Source: Caldifarciminota bacterium | GTDB lineage: Bacteria; Hydrothermota; UBA3073 | Direction of reading: 5' to 3' | Assembly: GCA_030606335.1 (NCBI GenBank) | Contig: JAUWGP010000025.1 | Coordinates: 1 to 39,370, forward strand | Length of the DNA stretch: 39,370 bases | Shown here: piece after piece, positions 16,181 through 24,387 of the stretch | Numbering within the stretch: position 1 is the stretch's first letter | How the letters are laid out: every line of letters begins with the position of its first letter | Program-made: the position numbers and the translations under genes | The notes under the pieces: generated by a model | What the model saw: the letters and a program-made list of their open reading frames with translations, nothing else | Told to the model about the DNA's origin: nothing | The model's database searches: none

Positions 16181-16609
16181 TTATTCTACTCCCCGAAGCT
16201 TAAAGCCATTTAAACTTAATAGATATGCAAGGATACCCATACCCTTTATCCTCTCAAAACCTCTATTTGTATAATGTATACCGCAGGAGGGACTACACTC
16301 TTTCAATATCGCTTCCTCTGCACTAACAAGTTTTGCAATGTCCAGGACTGCATAGGCACCTTTTAAAAAATTTTCAGTGACATCAATGCCCTCGGATGAT
16401 ATAATCTTTGAGAGACCTTTCACAACATCACCACCTTCTCCCTGTTCTATTGTGGCAGGCGGTCTTGGAGTTGGAAGTCCGCCAAGTTGTTCGGGGCAGA
16501 CAGGTATAGCATGACCCTTCTTTACAAGCTCTATAAATTGTGGGTATGTTGTATTTTCAAGGTCGTATCTTGTAGGAAGCCCAATAAGGCAAGCGCTTAT
16601 TATAATCAT
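16181..16609 (-). CDS. DUF523 family protein
   Basis: A 142-residue cytoplasmic protein of the DUF523 (YbbK-like) family. Conserved cysteine motifs are present: ISACLIG at the start, the PVCPEQLGGLPTPRPP signature (about 36-51) and KECSPSCG (about 104-111). The cysteine pattern suggests metal or thiol chemistry, but no function is established. It is the first gene of a two-gene unit with polA (1 nt between genes) behind the promoter at 16674-16702. The family's length is matched and no residue of the signature is missing. Confidence 0.9.
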   Translation of the reverse strand: MIIISACLIGLPTRYDLENTTYPQFIELVKKGHAIPVCPEQLGGLPTPRPPATIEQGEGGDVVKGLSKIISSEGIDVTENFLKGAYAVLDIAKLVSAEEAILKECSPSCGIHYTNRGFERIKGMGILAYLLSLNGFKLRGVE

Positions 16610-16673
16610 GTTATATATATATATTAAATTGAGTACGCACTACATTATCCATTACACAGGATTTATAATAAAA

Positions 16674-16702
16674 ATTATAACACATCTTTCATATTCTGTC
16701 AA
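16674..16702 (-). promoter_or_regulatory. Promoter for DUF523-polA
   Basis: Minus strand: -35 TTGACA (16697-16702), 17 bp spacer, -10 TATAAT (16674-16679). It is back to back with the promoter at 16727. Confidence 0.88.
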
Positions 16703-16726
16703 GAAAAAAGGTATTTTCATTTTTTA

Positions 16727-16755
16727 TTGACAAATCTTGATTTTGGGATTATAAT
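16727..16755 (+). promoter_or_regulatory. Promoter for the C25 protease gene
   Basis: -35 TTGACA (16727-16732), 17 bp spacer, -10 TATAAT (16750-16755). Unlike the three plus-strand modules it has no AGAAATC element 14 nt upstream; the opposing promoter occupies that place. The leader would be about 320 nt. Confidence 0.88.
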
Positions 16756-16771
16756 GATTAATGTGGGATGA

Positions 16772-17022
16772 GATGTTGAATGTTAGATGTTTAATGTTAA
16801 ATGTTGAATGTGAAATGTTAAATGTTTTATGTTTAATGTTAAATGTAAATGGGAAATGGTAAATGGGAGAAACGGGGAAGCGGTAAAAGAGAGAGGGAAA
16901 CATTGCGGATTGCGAATTGCGGATTTTAAAACAAACTCAAAAACAGAGTAAACTGTGTAAACTCAATAAACCCAATAAACTCAACAAACTCAATAAACAC
17001 ACAAGTTAATTGGTTGATTAGG
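16772..17022. repeat. Series of word arrays with periods of 7, 7, 9 and 8 nt
   Basis: In order: AATGTTA/AATGTTG-type heptamers (about 16772-16868), ATTGCGG/ATTGCGA heptamers (about 16902-16925), AATAAACTC-type nonamers (about 16955-16998) and a GTTGATTA word (17010-17020). They occupy most of the 16756-17082 leader of the protease gene. I see no gene here. Confidence 0.8.
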
Positions 17023-17037
17023 TTAAATTATAAGCGT

Positions 17038-17066
17038 GGTAGGAGTCCGTCCCAGTTGCTCCTACC
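17038..17066. repeat. REP-like hairpin GGTAGGAG...CTCCTACC
   Basis: 8 bp arms 17038-17045 and 17059-17066, 16 nt before the protease start codon. It shares GTGGTAGGAGTCCGTC with the inverted element at 6167-6193. Its closeness to the start could hide or expose the translation site. Confidence 0.7.
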
Positions 17067-17082
17067 TAAAAGATAAAGGGTT

Positions 17083-20000
17083 ATGATGTTTATACTGTAT
17101 CTCATATCAACGGTTCTCTCCTTCAATATTGAGATTGGGAATGATTTACAATTGAAAGGTTTCCAAAGTATCCATGCGGGTTCGGCTTTAACAAAGGTTG
17201 TAAAATTCGTTGCACTTGATGGGGATGTAGAAGAAGTTTCCATAGAAACAGGACAGGGGGAGAAATTGGATTTGCCTTTTTACTACCACCAGGTTACCCT
17301 TGGTGGATATCCAATTCTCTACCTATGCCTTTTTCCGGTCAGAGATACAACATTTATCAAGGATGTAAAGGTTAATGTAGTTACCAGGAGAAGGGATTAC
17401 AGGCTCAACTCCTTATTGACAAGGATTGTTCGTGATCTTGTAATAAATCCAGAGGATGTTTTAGAACCTTATAAAACCTGCGATAGTGCAAGCTATATTG
17501 TTATAACAAAGAACGAATACCTTAGCAGATTTGACCCGCTGGTACTATGGAAGACAGAAAAGGGAACCCCGGCTAAGTCTGTGAGCCTTGAATGGATATA
17601 CCAAAATTTTCCGTCAAAAGATAGCGCAAATAGTATAAAGGATTATATAAGATATGCCTTTGAAAATCTGGGAACTTACTGGGTGCTCCTTGGCGGTGAT
17701 GCTGGGATAATCCCTGTAAAGAGGCAGTATGTAACGATTGATACCCCTGCAACTACAGGAGAAGCACTAAACTATATAGACAGTATACCATCTGACCTTT
17801 TTTACTCCGAGCTTTATTCGCCCTGGGATTCCTGTGACATGCTCCCTGAGGTGTTTGTTGGAAGAGCACCAGTTAATAACGCTGAAGATGTTGATATATT
17901 CGTTCAGAAGGTTTTAGGATATGAAAAGAATCCAGATTCTAACTACATTGAGAGTGCATTTCTACTCGGGTTTCCTGTAGACACGGATGATAATTACATT
18001 ACAGTAAAGAATTACATAGATACACATCATTTACCATCCTCATTCTATGTAAACTACGGTTCTGGGGGTATATCCAGCACACTGGGAGAATTAAATCATG
18101 GTTATCATTTAGTAAATCATGGTGGACTCGGGGATTATGATAGACTTGAGGTAGGGGGAGAGTGGATAACATCTACCCTGATTGATGGGCTTGAGAACGG
18201 AAATCGTGTTTCTTTAATATATGCATTGGGTTCTTACTGTGGTGGATTCCATCTTGATTGTATAGGGGAACACCTCATGCTCAACCCTGATGGCGGTGCA
18301 TTTGGCTTTATTGGAAATAGTTCGACAGGATGGTATTCTGACGGAGATATATTTAAATACTCAGGTGAGTTTGATACACTATTCTATAAAATTCTGATGT
18401 TTGGTGAGGAACGTAGATTGGGAAATGTGTTTACAAATTCTAAAATACCATTTATATCTTATGATAATGACCCATACAGATGGTGTGAATTCTCATTGAA
18501 CCTGCTTGGTGACCCAGAACTTCCAATTTTTTTAGAAAATCCCCTTACTCCGCAGGTGTCCCACCCATCATTCATCCCGGTTGCTGAATGCACTGTAAGG
18601 ATTTACGTGAAAAGGAATAATATAAATTACTATGGCGCTGCCGTTTGTCTGTTCAAGGAGGGAGATTTTTATCTCGTGGGTAACTCCAATACATATGGAT
18701 ATGCAAGATTTATCATTAATCCTCAGGGGCAGGGGATTTGTAAGGTATGTATAACAGGACCTGGCATACGACCTTATCAGGGAAAGATTGAAATCGGTGA
18801 TTCCCTTTTTCCTGATTTTGAAGTTTCAAGATATTATACACAGGGTGATGAATCGAATGACCTCAGGCTTGATCCCGGAGAGGTTGCTGACCTTGTTGTT
18901 ACTATAAAGAATTCAGGTTATAGAGATGCGGATGGTGTATCTGCTTCATTATCGACAAACGATATATACATTACTATTATTGAGAACGATGCAGATTTGG
19001 GGTATATTCAGATTGGAGAAACAAGTGATGGGTTATTCAGGGTAATGGCGGATGAAGAGACGCCCATTGGGTATGAGGTTTCTCTTAGACTGACTATACA
19101 AACATCTACAGGATATATCCAGAGGGTACCATTTACTCTAAAAATTGGCAGTATTCCATTAGAATATGCTACCCATAGTGAGGGTAATTTCTATTTTACT
19201 ATATCGAATGACGGTTCATATGGTTTTACATCTCTCTGTGGTGGAGAAGGAGTGGGATTCATATACCCTAAAGATGGTAGCAATCTGCTCTACTATGGAA
19301 CACTTCTCTTTGGCAACTCTCCCACTTATGTCTGTGATAATTCTCTGGATTCTGATTTCATCTGTGAGAGAGGGCTTTTTTTCGGAGATAGAATCTTCTC
19401 ATCTGAGGACGGTTGGTGTAGATTTACAGATGGAGGTGCTCCATTTCCCAGAGAATTGGCCTTAACTCAGGACAGTTGGGTTTTTTCAGATTCATTATAT
19501 GATGATTTTATAATAATAAGACTGAATTTTTCAACCGAACAACCTCTTGATTCAGCATACATAGGAGTATGGTTTGATTTTGATATGCAGGATGAATATG
19601 CAAGGGTGGAAGAGGGGATAGGGTATATATTTAAAAATCAAAAATCAAATATTAAATATCAAAAATTAAATACTGAAAGTCGAAAGGATGAAAGGTTTAA
19701 AAGTCAAAAGTCAAAAGTCAAAAGTCAAAAGGTCGAGGAGTCAAAAGGTCAGATATATGCGGCTGTTGCTGGACTATCCGGGAGAATAAATAACATTTCC
19801 GTGATACCGAACGACATTTTCATATATCCGGATGGTGGGTTATCTGATTATTATGCCTACAGGTTCTTATCCGGGGAACTGTCTTTTGATGAAGGTGAGG
19901 TTCCTGGTGATTACTCACTGCTTATATCATTTGGTCCATATTGTCTATTTGAGGGAGAGGGGGGAGAGGTTGTTTTCGCTGTAATAGGGGGTTTTTCGAG

Positions 20001-20328
20001 AGATGAGATCTTGGAGAGATTTACAAGGGCACAGGATAAATTGGGAGAGATGGGTGTTGAGGAAGAGAACGATATTCGAAATCCTTATTTAGAGATACTC
20101 GAAGTTTATCCGAATCCTTTTATAAAGAGATTGAGTATTTCCTTGAAATCATCTCTGGAAGATGAAATAAGAATATACGATATTGTAGGTCGTTTAGTCT
20201 CAATCCTGCAAGTAGATAATACTGATGGTAAGATTACGGGGACTGTCTGGGATGCAGAAGGAGTTACCTCAGGTATTTATTTTATAAGCACACCTCAGAC
20301 AGTTAGAAAAGTAGTGAAATTGAGATAA
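17083..20328 (+). CDS. Secreted gingipain-like C25 cysteine protease with sorting domain
   Basis: A 1081-residue exported protein with a short hydrophobic signal (MMFILYLISTVLS). The Peptidase_C25 region (about 130-490) contains SYIVITKNEYL, WVLLGGDAGIIPV, EVFVGRAPVNN and the catalytic pair H346 (LVNHGGLGDYD) and C386 (GSYCGGFH), ending in NLLGDPELPIF. CARDB/Ig-like beta domains follow (about 505-720), then an uncharacterised beta-rich region. The sorting domain runs from EVYPNPFIKRLSIS through IRIYDIVGRLVSIL to GIYFI and VRKVVKLR. A lysine/serine/glutamine-rich insert at about residues 850-890 is encoded by tandem heptamers. It probably digests protein at or outside the outer membrane. ATG at 17083 or 17086; only a weak AAAGGG site precedes them. 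Confidence 0.9.
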   Translation: MMFILYLISTVLSFNIEIGNDLQLKGFQSIHAGSALTKVVKFVALDGDVEEVSIETGQGEKLDLPFYYHQVTLGGYPILYLCLFPVRDTTFIKDVKVNVVTRRRDYRLNSLLTRIVRDLVINPEDVLEPYKTCDSASYIVITKNEYLSRFDPLVLWKTEKGTPAKSVSLEWIYQNFPSKDSANSIKDYIRYAFENLGTYWVLLGGDAGIIPVKRQYVTIDTPATTGEALNYIDSIPSDLFYSELYSPWDSCDMLPEVFVGRAPVNNAEDVDIFVQKVLGYEKNPDSNYIESAFLLGFPVDTDDNYITVKNYIDTHHLPSSFYVNYGSGGISSTLGELNHGYHLVNHGGLGDYDRLEVGGEWITSTLIDGLENGNRVSLIYALGSYCGGFHLDCIGEHLMLNPDGGAFGFIGNSSTGWYSDGDIFKYSGEFDTLFYKILMFGEERRLGNVFTNSKIPFISYDNDPYRWCEFSLNLLGDPELPIFLENPLTPQVSHPSFIPVAECTVRIYVKRNNINYYGAAVCLFKEGDFYLVGNSNTYGYARFIINPQGQGICKVCITGPGIRPYQGKIEIGDSLFPDFEVSRYYTQGDESNDLRLDPGEVADLVVTIKNSGYRDADGVSASLSTNDIYITIIENDADLGYIQIGETSDGLFRVMADEETPIGYEVSLRLTIQTSTGYIQRVPFTLKIGSIPLEYATHSEGNFYFTISNDGSYGFTSLCGGEGVGFIYPKDGSNLLYYGTLLFGNSPTYVCDNSLDSDFICERGLFFGDRIFSSEDGWCRFTDGGAPFPRELALTQDSWVFSDSLYDDFIIIRLNFSTEQPLDSAYIGVWFDFDMQDEYARVEEGIGYIFKNQKSNIKYQKLNTESRKDERFKSQKSKVKSQKVEESKGQIYAAVAGLSGRINNISVIPNDIFIYPDGGLSDYYAYRFLSGELSFDEGEVPGDYSLLISFGPYCLFEGEGGEVVFAVIGGFSRDEILERFTRAQDKLGEMGVEEENDIRNPYLEILEVYPNPFIKRLSISLKSSLEDEIRIYDIVGRLVSILQVDNTDGKITGTVWDAEGVTSGIYFISTPQTVRKVVKLR
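19629..19752. repeat. In-frame heptamer array in the C25 protease gene
   Basis: Units AAAAATC, AAATATT, AAATATC, AAATACT, GAAAGTC, then AGTCAAA x4 and GTCAAAAGG variants. Together they encode a roughly 40-residue Lys/Ser/Gln-rich linker (KNQKSNIKYQ through VEESKGQ). Base composition departs sharply from the surrounding gene. Confidence 0.85.
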
Positions 20329-20374
20329 AAATCAAAGATAAAAACCTGATGCATAAAATTATCGTATTTACTTT

Positions 20375-20495
20375 GTAGGAGAGTCACTGCTATAGCGGGA
20401 TCCCGCCAAAGGCAGGAGTTTCTTAACCCCGATGAATTATTGTAGGAGGGATTTCAAAATCCCGAGTATTATTGAGACTGGGAAGTCTCTCCTAC
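20375..20495. repeat. REP-like element GTAGGAGAG...CTCTCCTAC
   Basis: Nine-bp terminal arms (20375-20383, 20487-20495) enclose hairpins GCGGGATCCCGC and GGGATTTCAAAATCCC and an internal GTAGGAG. It lies between the convergent C25 and bamD-like genes. Confidence 0.8.
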
Positions 20496-20534
20496 ACTAC
20501 AGTTTACTTATATGTGTAAATGGAGTTTGGAATA

Positions 20535-21161
20535 TTAAGGTGAGATTTCTTTTCTTAAGGACTCAATCTCTTCTTTTAGTGTGGTTTCAGGATACCTTTC
20601 AATAATATCATCGAGATAAAATAGTGCAGCCTCAGGTTTTCCCATTTTTTTATATAGTCTTGCAATTTCCAGCTCCTTTCGGGCAAGTTTATCTATACAC
20701 TCTATTCTTGACTTTCGAGCCTCTTCTGCGAGTTCCGTGTTCCCGTATCTTGCTATGAATTTATCAAGGGCATTTAATGCCATCTTTGTATATAACTGGT
20801 CGAGGTAGTATGGAGGTGATAGTTTAAGGTAGGTAAGGGCTAATTCGTAATTTGCCTTTATAGTAAATCTTGAATTTGGAAAATTCGAAAGAAGGAATTT
20901 ATATTCTAACTCAGCCTGTTCATATTCCCTTTTTTCAAAATAGGTTTTCGCCAACCAGTACTGTGCATCCTCCATAAGTCCACTTCCGGGATACCTATAG
21001 ATTACATTCTGAAATCTCTCTATAGCCTGGACATATTTTCTATCTTCGAGGTGCTCCTTTGCCAGATTAAATTCATCCTCAGCAGTATGAACTACAAGTG
21101 GTTTATTCCCTGCACAGGATAGAAAGATGAGGGTTGTAATTATAAAATGCCATCTATTCAT
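20535..21161 (-). CDS. BamD-like outer membrane assembly lipoprotein
   Basis: A 208-residue lipoprotein with signal and lipobox FLSCAG (C16). The mature part is a row of TPR-like helical pairs typical of BamD/YfiO: EDEFNLAKEHLEDRKYVQAI, ERFQNVIYRYPGSG, DAQYWLAKTYFEKREYEQAE and ALFYLDDIIERYPETT. It would be the periplasmic scaffold that helps BamA insert outer-membrane beta-barrels, such as the TonB receptor and PorV-like protein encoded here. It has its own promoter (21209-21237), inside the short gap after accC. No ribosome-binding site is obvious. A general TPR periplasmic protein (YbgF-like) is the alternative. Confidence 0.83.
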   Translation of the reverse strand: MNRWHFIITTLIFLSCAGNKPLVVHTAEDEFNLAKEHLEDRKYVQAIERFQNVIYRYPGSGLMEDAQYWLAKTYFEKREYEQAELEYKFLLSNFPNSRFTIKANYELALTYLKLSPPYYLDQLYTKMALNALDKFIARYGNTELAEEARKSRIECIDKLARKELEIARLYKKMGKPEAALFYLDDIIERYPETTLKEEIESLRKEISP

Positions 21162-21208
21162 AGGCTTAAGAATACAATGATTAAAATCGAGGGATTAAAA
21201 GTTCATTG

Positions 21209-21237
21209 ATTATACATCATATTAAATAAATTGTCAA
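21209..21237 (-). promoter_or_regulatory. Promoter for the bamD-like gene
   Basis: Minus strand: -35 TTGACA (21232-21237), 17 bp spacer, -10 TATAAT (21209-21214). It lies 7 nt past the accC stop codon. Confidence 0.87.
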
Positions 21238-21244
21238 GAAAAAA

Positions 21245-22594
21245 TTAGGTTTTTTCATACATTCTATCCAAGAATCCTGTATCAATCTCCCCTTTCCTGA
21301 AACCTTCATGTCTTATTACTGCGAGGTGAAAAGGGATTGTGGTCTTTATCCCTTCAACTATGAACTCTTCAAGTACCCTTGTCATTCTTGATATCGCCTC
21401 GTCACGAGTCTTGCCTTTTGTTATTATTTTTGCTATAAGGGAATCATATTGACTTGGTATTTTGTAATCGCTGTATATATGTGTTTCTATCCTAACCCCG
21501 GGACCACCAGGGATATAAAGACCTGTTATATTTCCAGGTGTTGCAATGAAGTTGTTTTCAGGGTCCTCTGCATTTATTCTGCACTCGAGTGCATGACCAT
21601 CGAATTTTATCTCATCCTGGGTGAATGAGAGTTTCTCACCTTCTGCAATTCTTATCTGTTCCTTGACAATGTCAATGCCGGTTACCTCTTCTGTCACAGG
21701 ATGTTCAACCTGAATACGTGTGTTTACCTCCATAAAGTAGAAATTCTTATTTTCATCAAGTAAAAACTCAACTGTTCCAGCGCTTGTATATCCTACATGC
21801 TCAGCAAATTTACTGGCAGCATTACCCATTTGTTTTCTAAGTTTCTCGTCGACTATAGGTGAGGGAGCTTCTTCTATTAGCTTCTGATGGCGCCTTTGAA
21901 TGGAACACTCCCTTTCACCCAACCAGACTATATTACCTTTCTCATCACCAATAATCTGAACCTCTATGTGTCTTGGGTTCTCAATGTATTTCTCTATATA
22001 TATATCGCCACTTCCAAATGCTGTTTCTGCCTCTGAAGATGCTATGTTTATAAACTTTTTAAGTTCCTTGTCTGAATTAGCTATTTTCATACCTCGACCA
22101 CCTCCACCGAATGCTGCCTTCATTATGACAGGATAGCCTATCTCCTTTACAATACTCTTGGCAGTTTCTATGTCTGTGATGGGTTGATTGCTTCCAGGGA
22201 TAACAGGTAGGCCTGCCTTTTTTGCGATTTCTTTTGCCTCACTTTTGTGTCCCATTTCTTTTATCAATGAAGGCTTAGGGCCTATAAACTTAAACCCATT
22301 TTCCTCACATATCTCTGCAAATCTGGGATTCTCTGCAAGAAAGCCATAACCTGGATGGACTGCATCAACGCCTGAAATCTCGCATGCGCTTATTATCCTT
22401 GGTATCGACAGGTAGCTTTCTTTGGGACTCGCAGGACCTATACATATAGACTCATCAGCCATTAGTACATGGATGGAGGAATCATCGACATCCGAATGTA
22501 TTACTACGGTTTTAATCCCAAGTTCCTTACAGGCATGTTCAATACGGAGTGCAATCTCACCCCGATTGGCAATGAGGATTTTTTTGAACTTCAT
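21245..22594 (-). CDS. accC: Biotin carboxylase (acetyl-CoA carboxylase subunit)
   Basis: A 449-residue cytoplasmic ATP-grasp enzyme that carboxylates biotin on its carrier protein using bicarbonate. Visible: N-terminal [26 protein letters not shown] (81-90), the ATP-binding glycine loop [12 protein letters not shown] (161-172), [21 protein letters not shown], and the catalytic [15 protein letters not shown] segment (about 287-301), then the C-terminal [11 protein letters not shown]. The length equals the usual AccC. GGGAGG lies 5 nt before the ATG. No accB, accA or accD is adjacent, so the partner could be fatty-acid ACC or another biotin carboxylase complex encoded elsewhere. Confidence 0.95.
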   Translation of the reverse strand: MKFKKILIANRGEIALRIEHACKELGIKTVVIHSDVDDSSIHVLMADESICIGPASPKESYLSIPRIISACEISGVDAVHPGYGFLAENPRFAEICEENGFKFIGPKPSLIKEMGHKSEAKEIAKKAGLPVIPGSNQPITDIETAKSIVKEIGYPVIMKAAFGGGGRGMKIANSDKELKKFINIASSEAETAFGSGDIYIEKYIENPRHIEVQIIGDEKGNIVWLGERECSIQRRHQKLIEEAPSPIVDEKLRKQMGNAASKFAEHVGYTSAGTVEFLLDENKNFYFMEVNTRIQVEHPVTEEVTGIDIVKEQIRIAEGEKLSFTQDEIKFDGHALECRINAEDPENNFIATPGNITGLYIPGGPGVRIETHIYSDYKIPSQYDSLIAKIITKGKTRDEAISRMTRVLEEFIVEGIKTTIPFHLAVIRHEGFRKGEIDTGFLDRMYEKT

Positions 22595-22633
22595 AGTTCC
22601 TCCCTTAAATTTTTTTTCAGTATTGTCAAAAAT

Positions 22634-22804
22634 CTATTGTGGATTTTCTCTTAATCCACTGATTCTTGTAGGTGTCGGATTCCCGTCTGCCGTCGGGCGG
22701 GTATCCGACCCGTTTCTATAGAATTCTTCAAATCTTATTCTCTCTACTAACGGATTGTCCTCTATATACTTACGAATATTATTTAAGGTTTTCTCGTTCC
22801 TGAT
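22634..22804 (-). pseudogene. C-terminal remnant of a REP-associated (Y1) transposase
   Basis: On the minus strand a frame without ATG reads IRNEKTLNNIRKYIEDNPLV then ERIRFEEFYRNG, the characteristic end of Y1_Tnp/TnpA_REP proteins (IIRNEKxLxxIRxYIxxNPLKWxxD). It is cut upstream by a stop exactly where a REP-like hairpin (22808-22833) begins. Downstream it runs through another palindrome (GGTCGGATACCC...GGGAATCCGACACC) to TAG. The HUH and catalytic Tyr parts are absent. Family proteins mobilise REP hairpins, and such hairpins surround this remnant. Confidence 0.75.
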
Positions 22805-22807
22805 TTA

Positions 22808-22833
22808 CGGGTTCGATAAATCGAACCCCTACA
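22808..22833. repeat. REP-like hairpin GGGTTCGAT/ATCGAACCC + CTAC
   Basis: Perfect 9 bp arms (22809-22817, 22820-22828) with a 2-nt loop, ending CCTAC. It abuts the transposase remnant. Confidence 0.8.
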
Positions 22834-22838
22834 TTTCT

Positions 22839-22875
22839 CTTTCATATTCTTTCATATCCTATTTGACACTACCGT
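22839..22875. repeat. Decamer-word repeat (inverted relative to 39195-39229)
   Basis: CTTTCATATTCTTTCATATC followed by CTATTTGACACTACCGT. The reverse complement recurs with one change and one indel at 39195-39229, and a partial copy (CTTTCATATCCTTTCATA) lies at about 4481-4498. Confidence 0.8.
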
Positions 22876-23035
22876 TTTTTTCTTTTCGGACATTCATCCC
22901 GCACCTATGCATACCCTCGTACCTATTAAGTGCGGGGCAGGAATTTACCCTGTTAAATAGCTGAAGTTTATTTTTTATTTCACAGGGTAGACGCAGATGT
23001 TTACAAATTTTTTTATTTTATAAAATCTGTTTTGC

Positions 23036-23064
23036 AGGTAGCGAGGCTTAAGCCTTGCCCTACC
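23036..23064. repeat. REP-like hairpin AGGTAG...CTACCT
   Basis: Outer arms AGGTAG/CTACCT around the palindrome AGGCTTAAGCCT. The rest of the 22876-23240 gap contains an AT-rich stretch and no gene that I can support. Confidence 0.65.
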
Positions 23065-23240
23065 TCTTAATGTAGGGTAAATCTTTAGGTTTGCTTCTAC
23101 GATTTACTAAACTAACGCTCTGAATAAGTCAGGTAAAATAGAACCAGATGTCATATCTACCTATCTGCATGAAGTTTTATCTATAGTTAGACAGGTGATA
23201 CGGACAATAAAGAATTTAAGATAGTCGCTCAAGTCTATAA

Positions 23241-24356
23241 TTAGAGATTATAGTAAGTATTACCGAAGTATCTGCTGTTGATTGTTATAAAGTCAAGGTG
23301 CCTTTTGCCCCTGACACCAATTTTTCTCATGTCTTCTGGAGAGGTAAATTTATTATCCTGTTTTGCCCTAAAGATTCTTTTTGCTGTTATTAGACCTATA
23401 CCGGGTATCCTTATCAATTCATTAAAGGATGACTTATTTATCTCAACCGGGAACAGTTCTGGATGAGACCTTGCCCAGGTTAGTTTTGGGTCAGTATCAG
23501 AGAGATTTCCTGAGGGAATAATCTCCTGTGGTTCGAAATTATATTTTCTGATAAGAAAGTCTGCCTGATAAAGCCTCCTTACCCTGTATGTAGGACAATG
23601 GGTTTTATCATCGAGGGGCGTGTCAGGTTGTGGTGAGAAACCACTGTAGTAAACCCTTGCAAGACCGAATTCCTTATAGAGTCTTTTTGAGAGATTTAAA
23701 AGGCAGAGATCACTCTCTCCCGCAGCTCCAACAACAAATTGGGAGGTAATACTGAAACGTGCTCTTATATTTTTCTTTCTTATATCTGAGATTCTTCGGA
23801 GAATAGACAGAAGTCTTGTAAATCTCTTTTCCTTTGACAGTTTAACAAGGTAGTTGTCACCAGGTGCCTCAAGGTTGATAGAGATACGGTTGGAGAAAGG
23901 AACTGCCTCATTAATAAGCTCAGGGTCAACACCTGGTAGAATCTTTGTATGTATGTAACCACTAAATCTATATCTTTCTCGCAGTAACTTTATTGTTTCT
24001 ATAATCTTTTCCTGGGTTGTATTTGGACTTTTATATATTCCAGAAGATAGAAATAGACCCTTTACGAATCCAGCTGCATAGTAGTTCATGAATGTCCGGG
24101 CAAGTTCATTCGGGGAGAAGATATAAGACTCTTTATTCCTATTCTTTCTATTAACGCAATAAAGGCAGTTGTTCTCGCATATGTTAGTTAATAGAACCTT
24201 GAATAAGTTTGTGCATCCTCCACCCTCTCCTCTTGATGGATAAATAAAGGGATGTTTTCCTTCTTTGGTGATACACCCTGAAGAATCAAAACGTGCTTCT
24301 CTTCCCAGTATAATACTTTTATTGCTTGAGAGGTCAGATTGTGTTTTAAGAATCAT
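23241..24356 (-). CDS. Radical SAM protein with C-terminal HhH (putative DNA modification/repair, TIGR03916-like)
   Basis: A 371-residue protein. The [4Fe-4S] motif C60-x3-C64-x2-C67 (CENNCLYC) defines a radical SAM enzyme. Downstream are GLFLSSGIYKSPNTTQEKI, GYIHTKILPGV, SINLEAP and FVVGAAGESD, typical of the TIGR03916 group annotated as putative DNA modification/repair proteins. The C-terminus has a helix-hairpin-helix (LIRIPGIGLITAKRIFRA, about 317-334) that suggests DNA binding. The reaction is unknown. The usual uracil-glycosylase-like partner is not next to it here; instead it is the third gene of the ricT-metG operon, 31 nt after metG. The N-terminus is somewhat shorter than I would expect for the family. 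Confidence 0.83.
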   Translation of the reverse strand: MILKTQSDLSSNKSIILGREARFDSSGCITKEGKHPFIYPSRGEGGGCTNLFKVLLTNICENNCLYCVNRKNRNKESYIFSPNELARTFMNYYAAGFVKGLFLSSGIYKSPNTTQEKIIETIKLLRERYRFSGYIHTKILPGVDPELINEAVPFSNRISINLEAPGDNYLVKLSKEKRFTRLLSILRRISDIRKKNIRARFSITSQFVVGAAGESDLCLLNLSKRLYKEFGLARVYYSGFSPQPDTPLDDKTHCPTYRVRRLYQADFLIRKYNFEPQEIIPSGNLSDTDPKLTWARSHPELFPVEINKSSFNELIRIPGIGLITAKRIFRAKQDNKFTSPEDMRKIGVRGKRHLDFITINSRYFGNTYYNL

Positions 24357-24387
24357 ACTATATCGGGAGATATTGGAAGATTACTTC

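Noticed and set aside
22755..22964. 69-codon plus-strand ORF
   Set aside because: It runs antisense through the transposase remnant and two repeat elements; no coding character.
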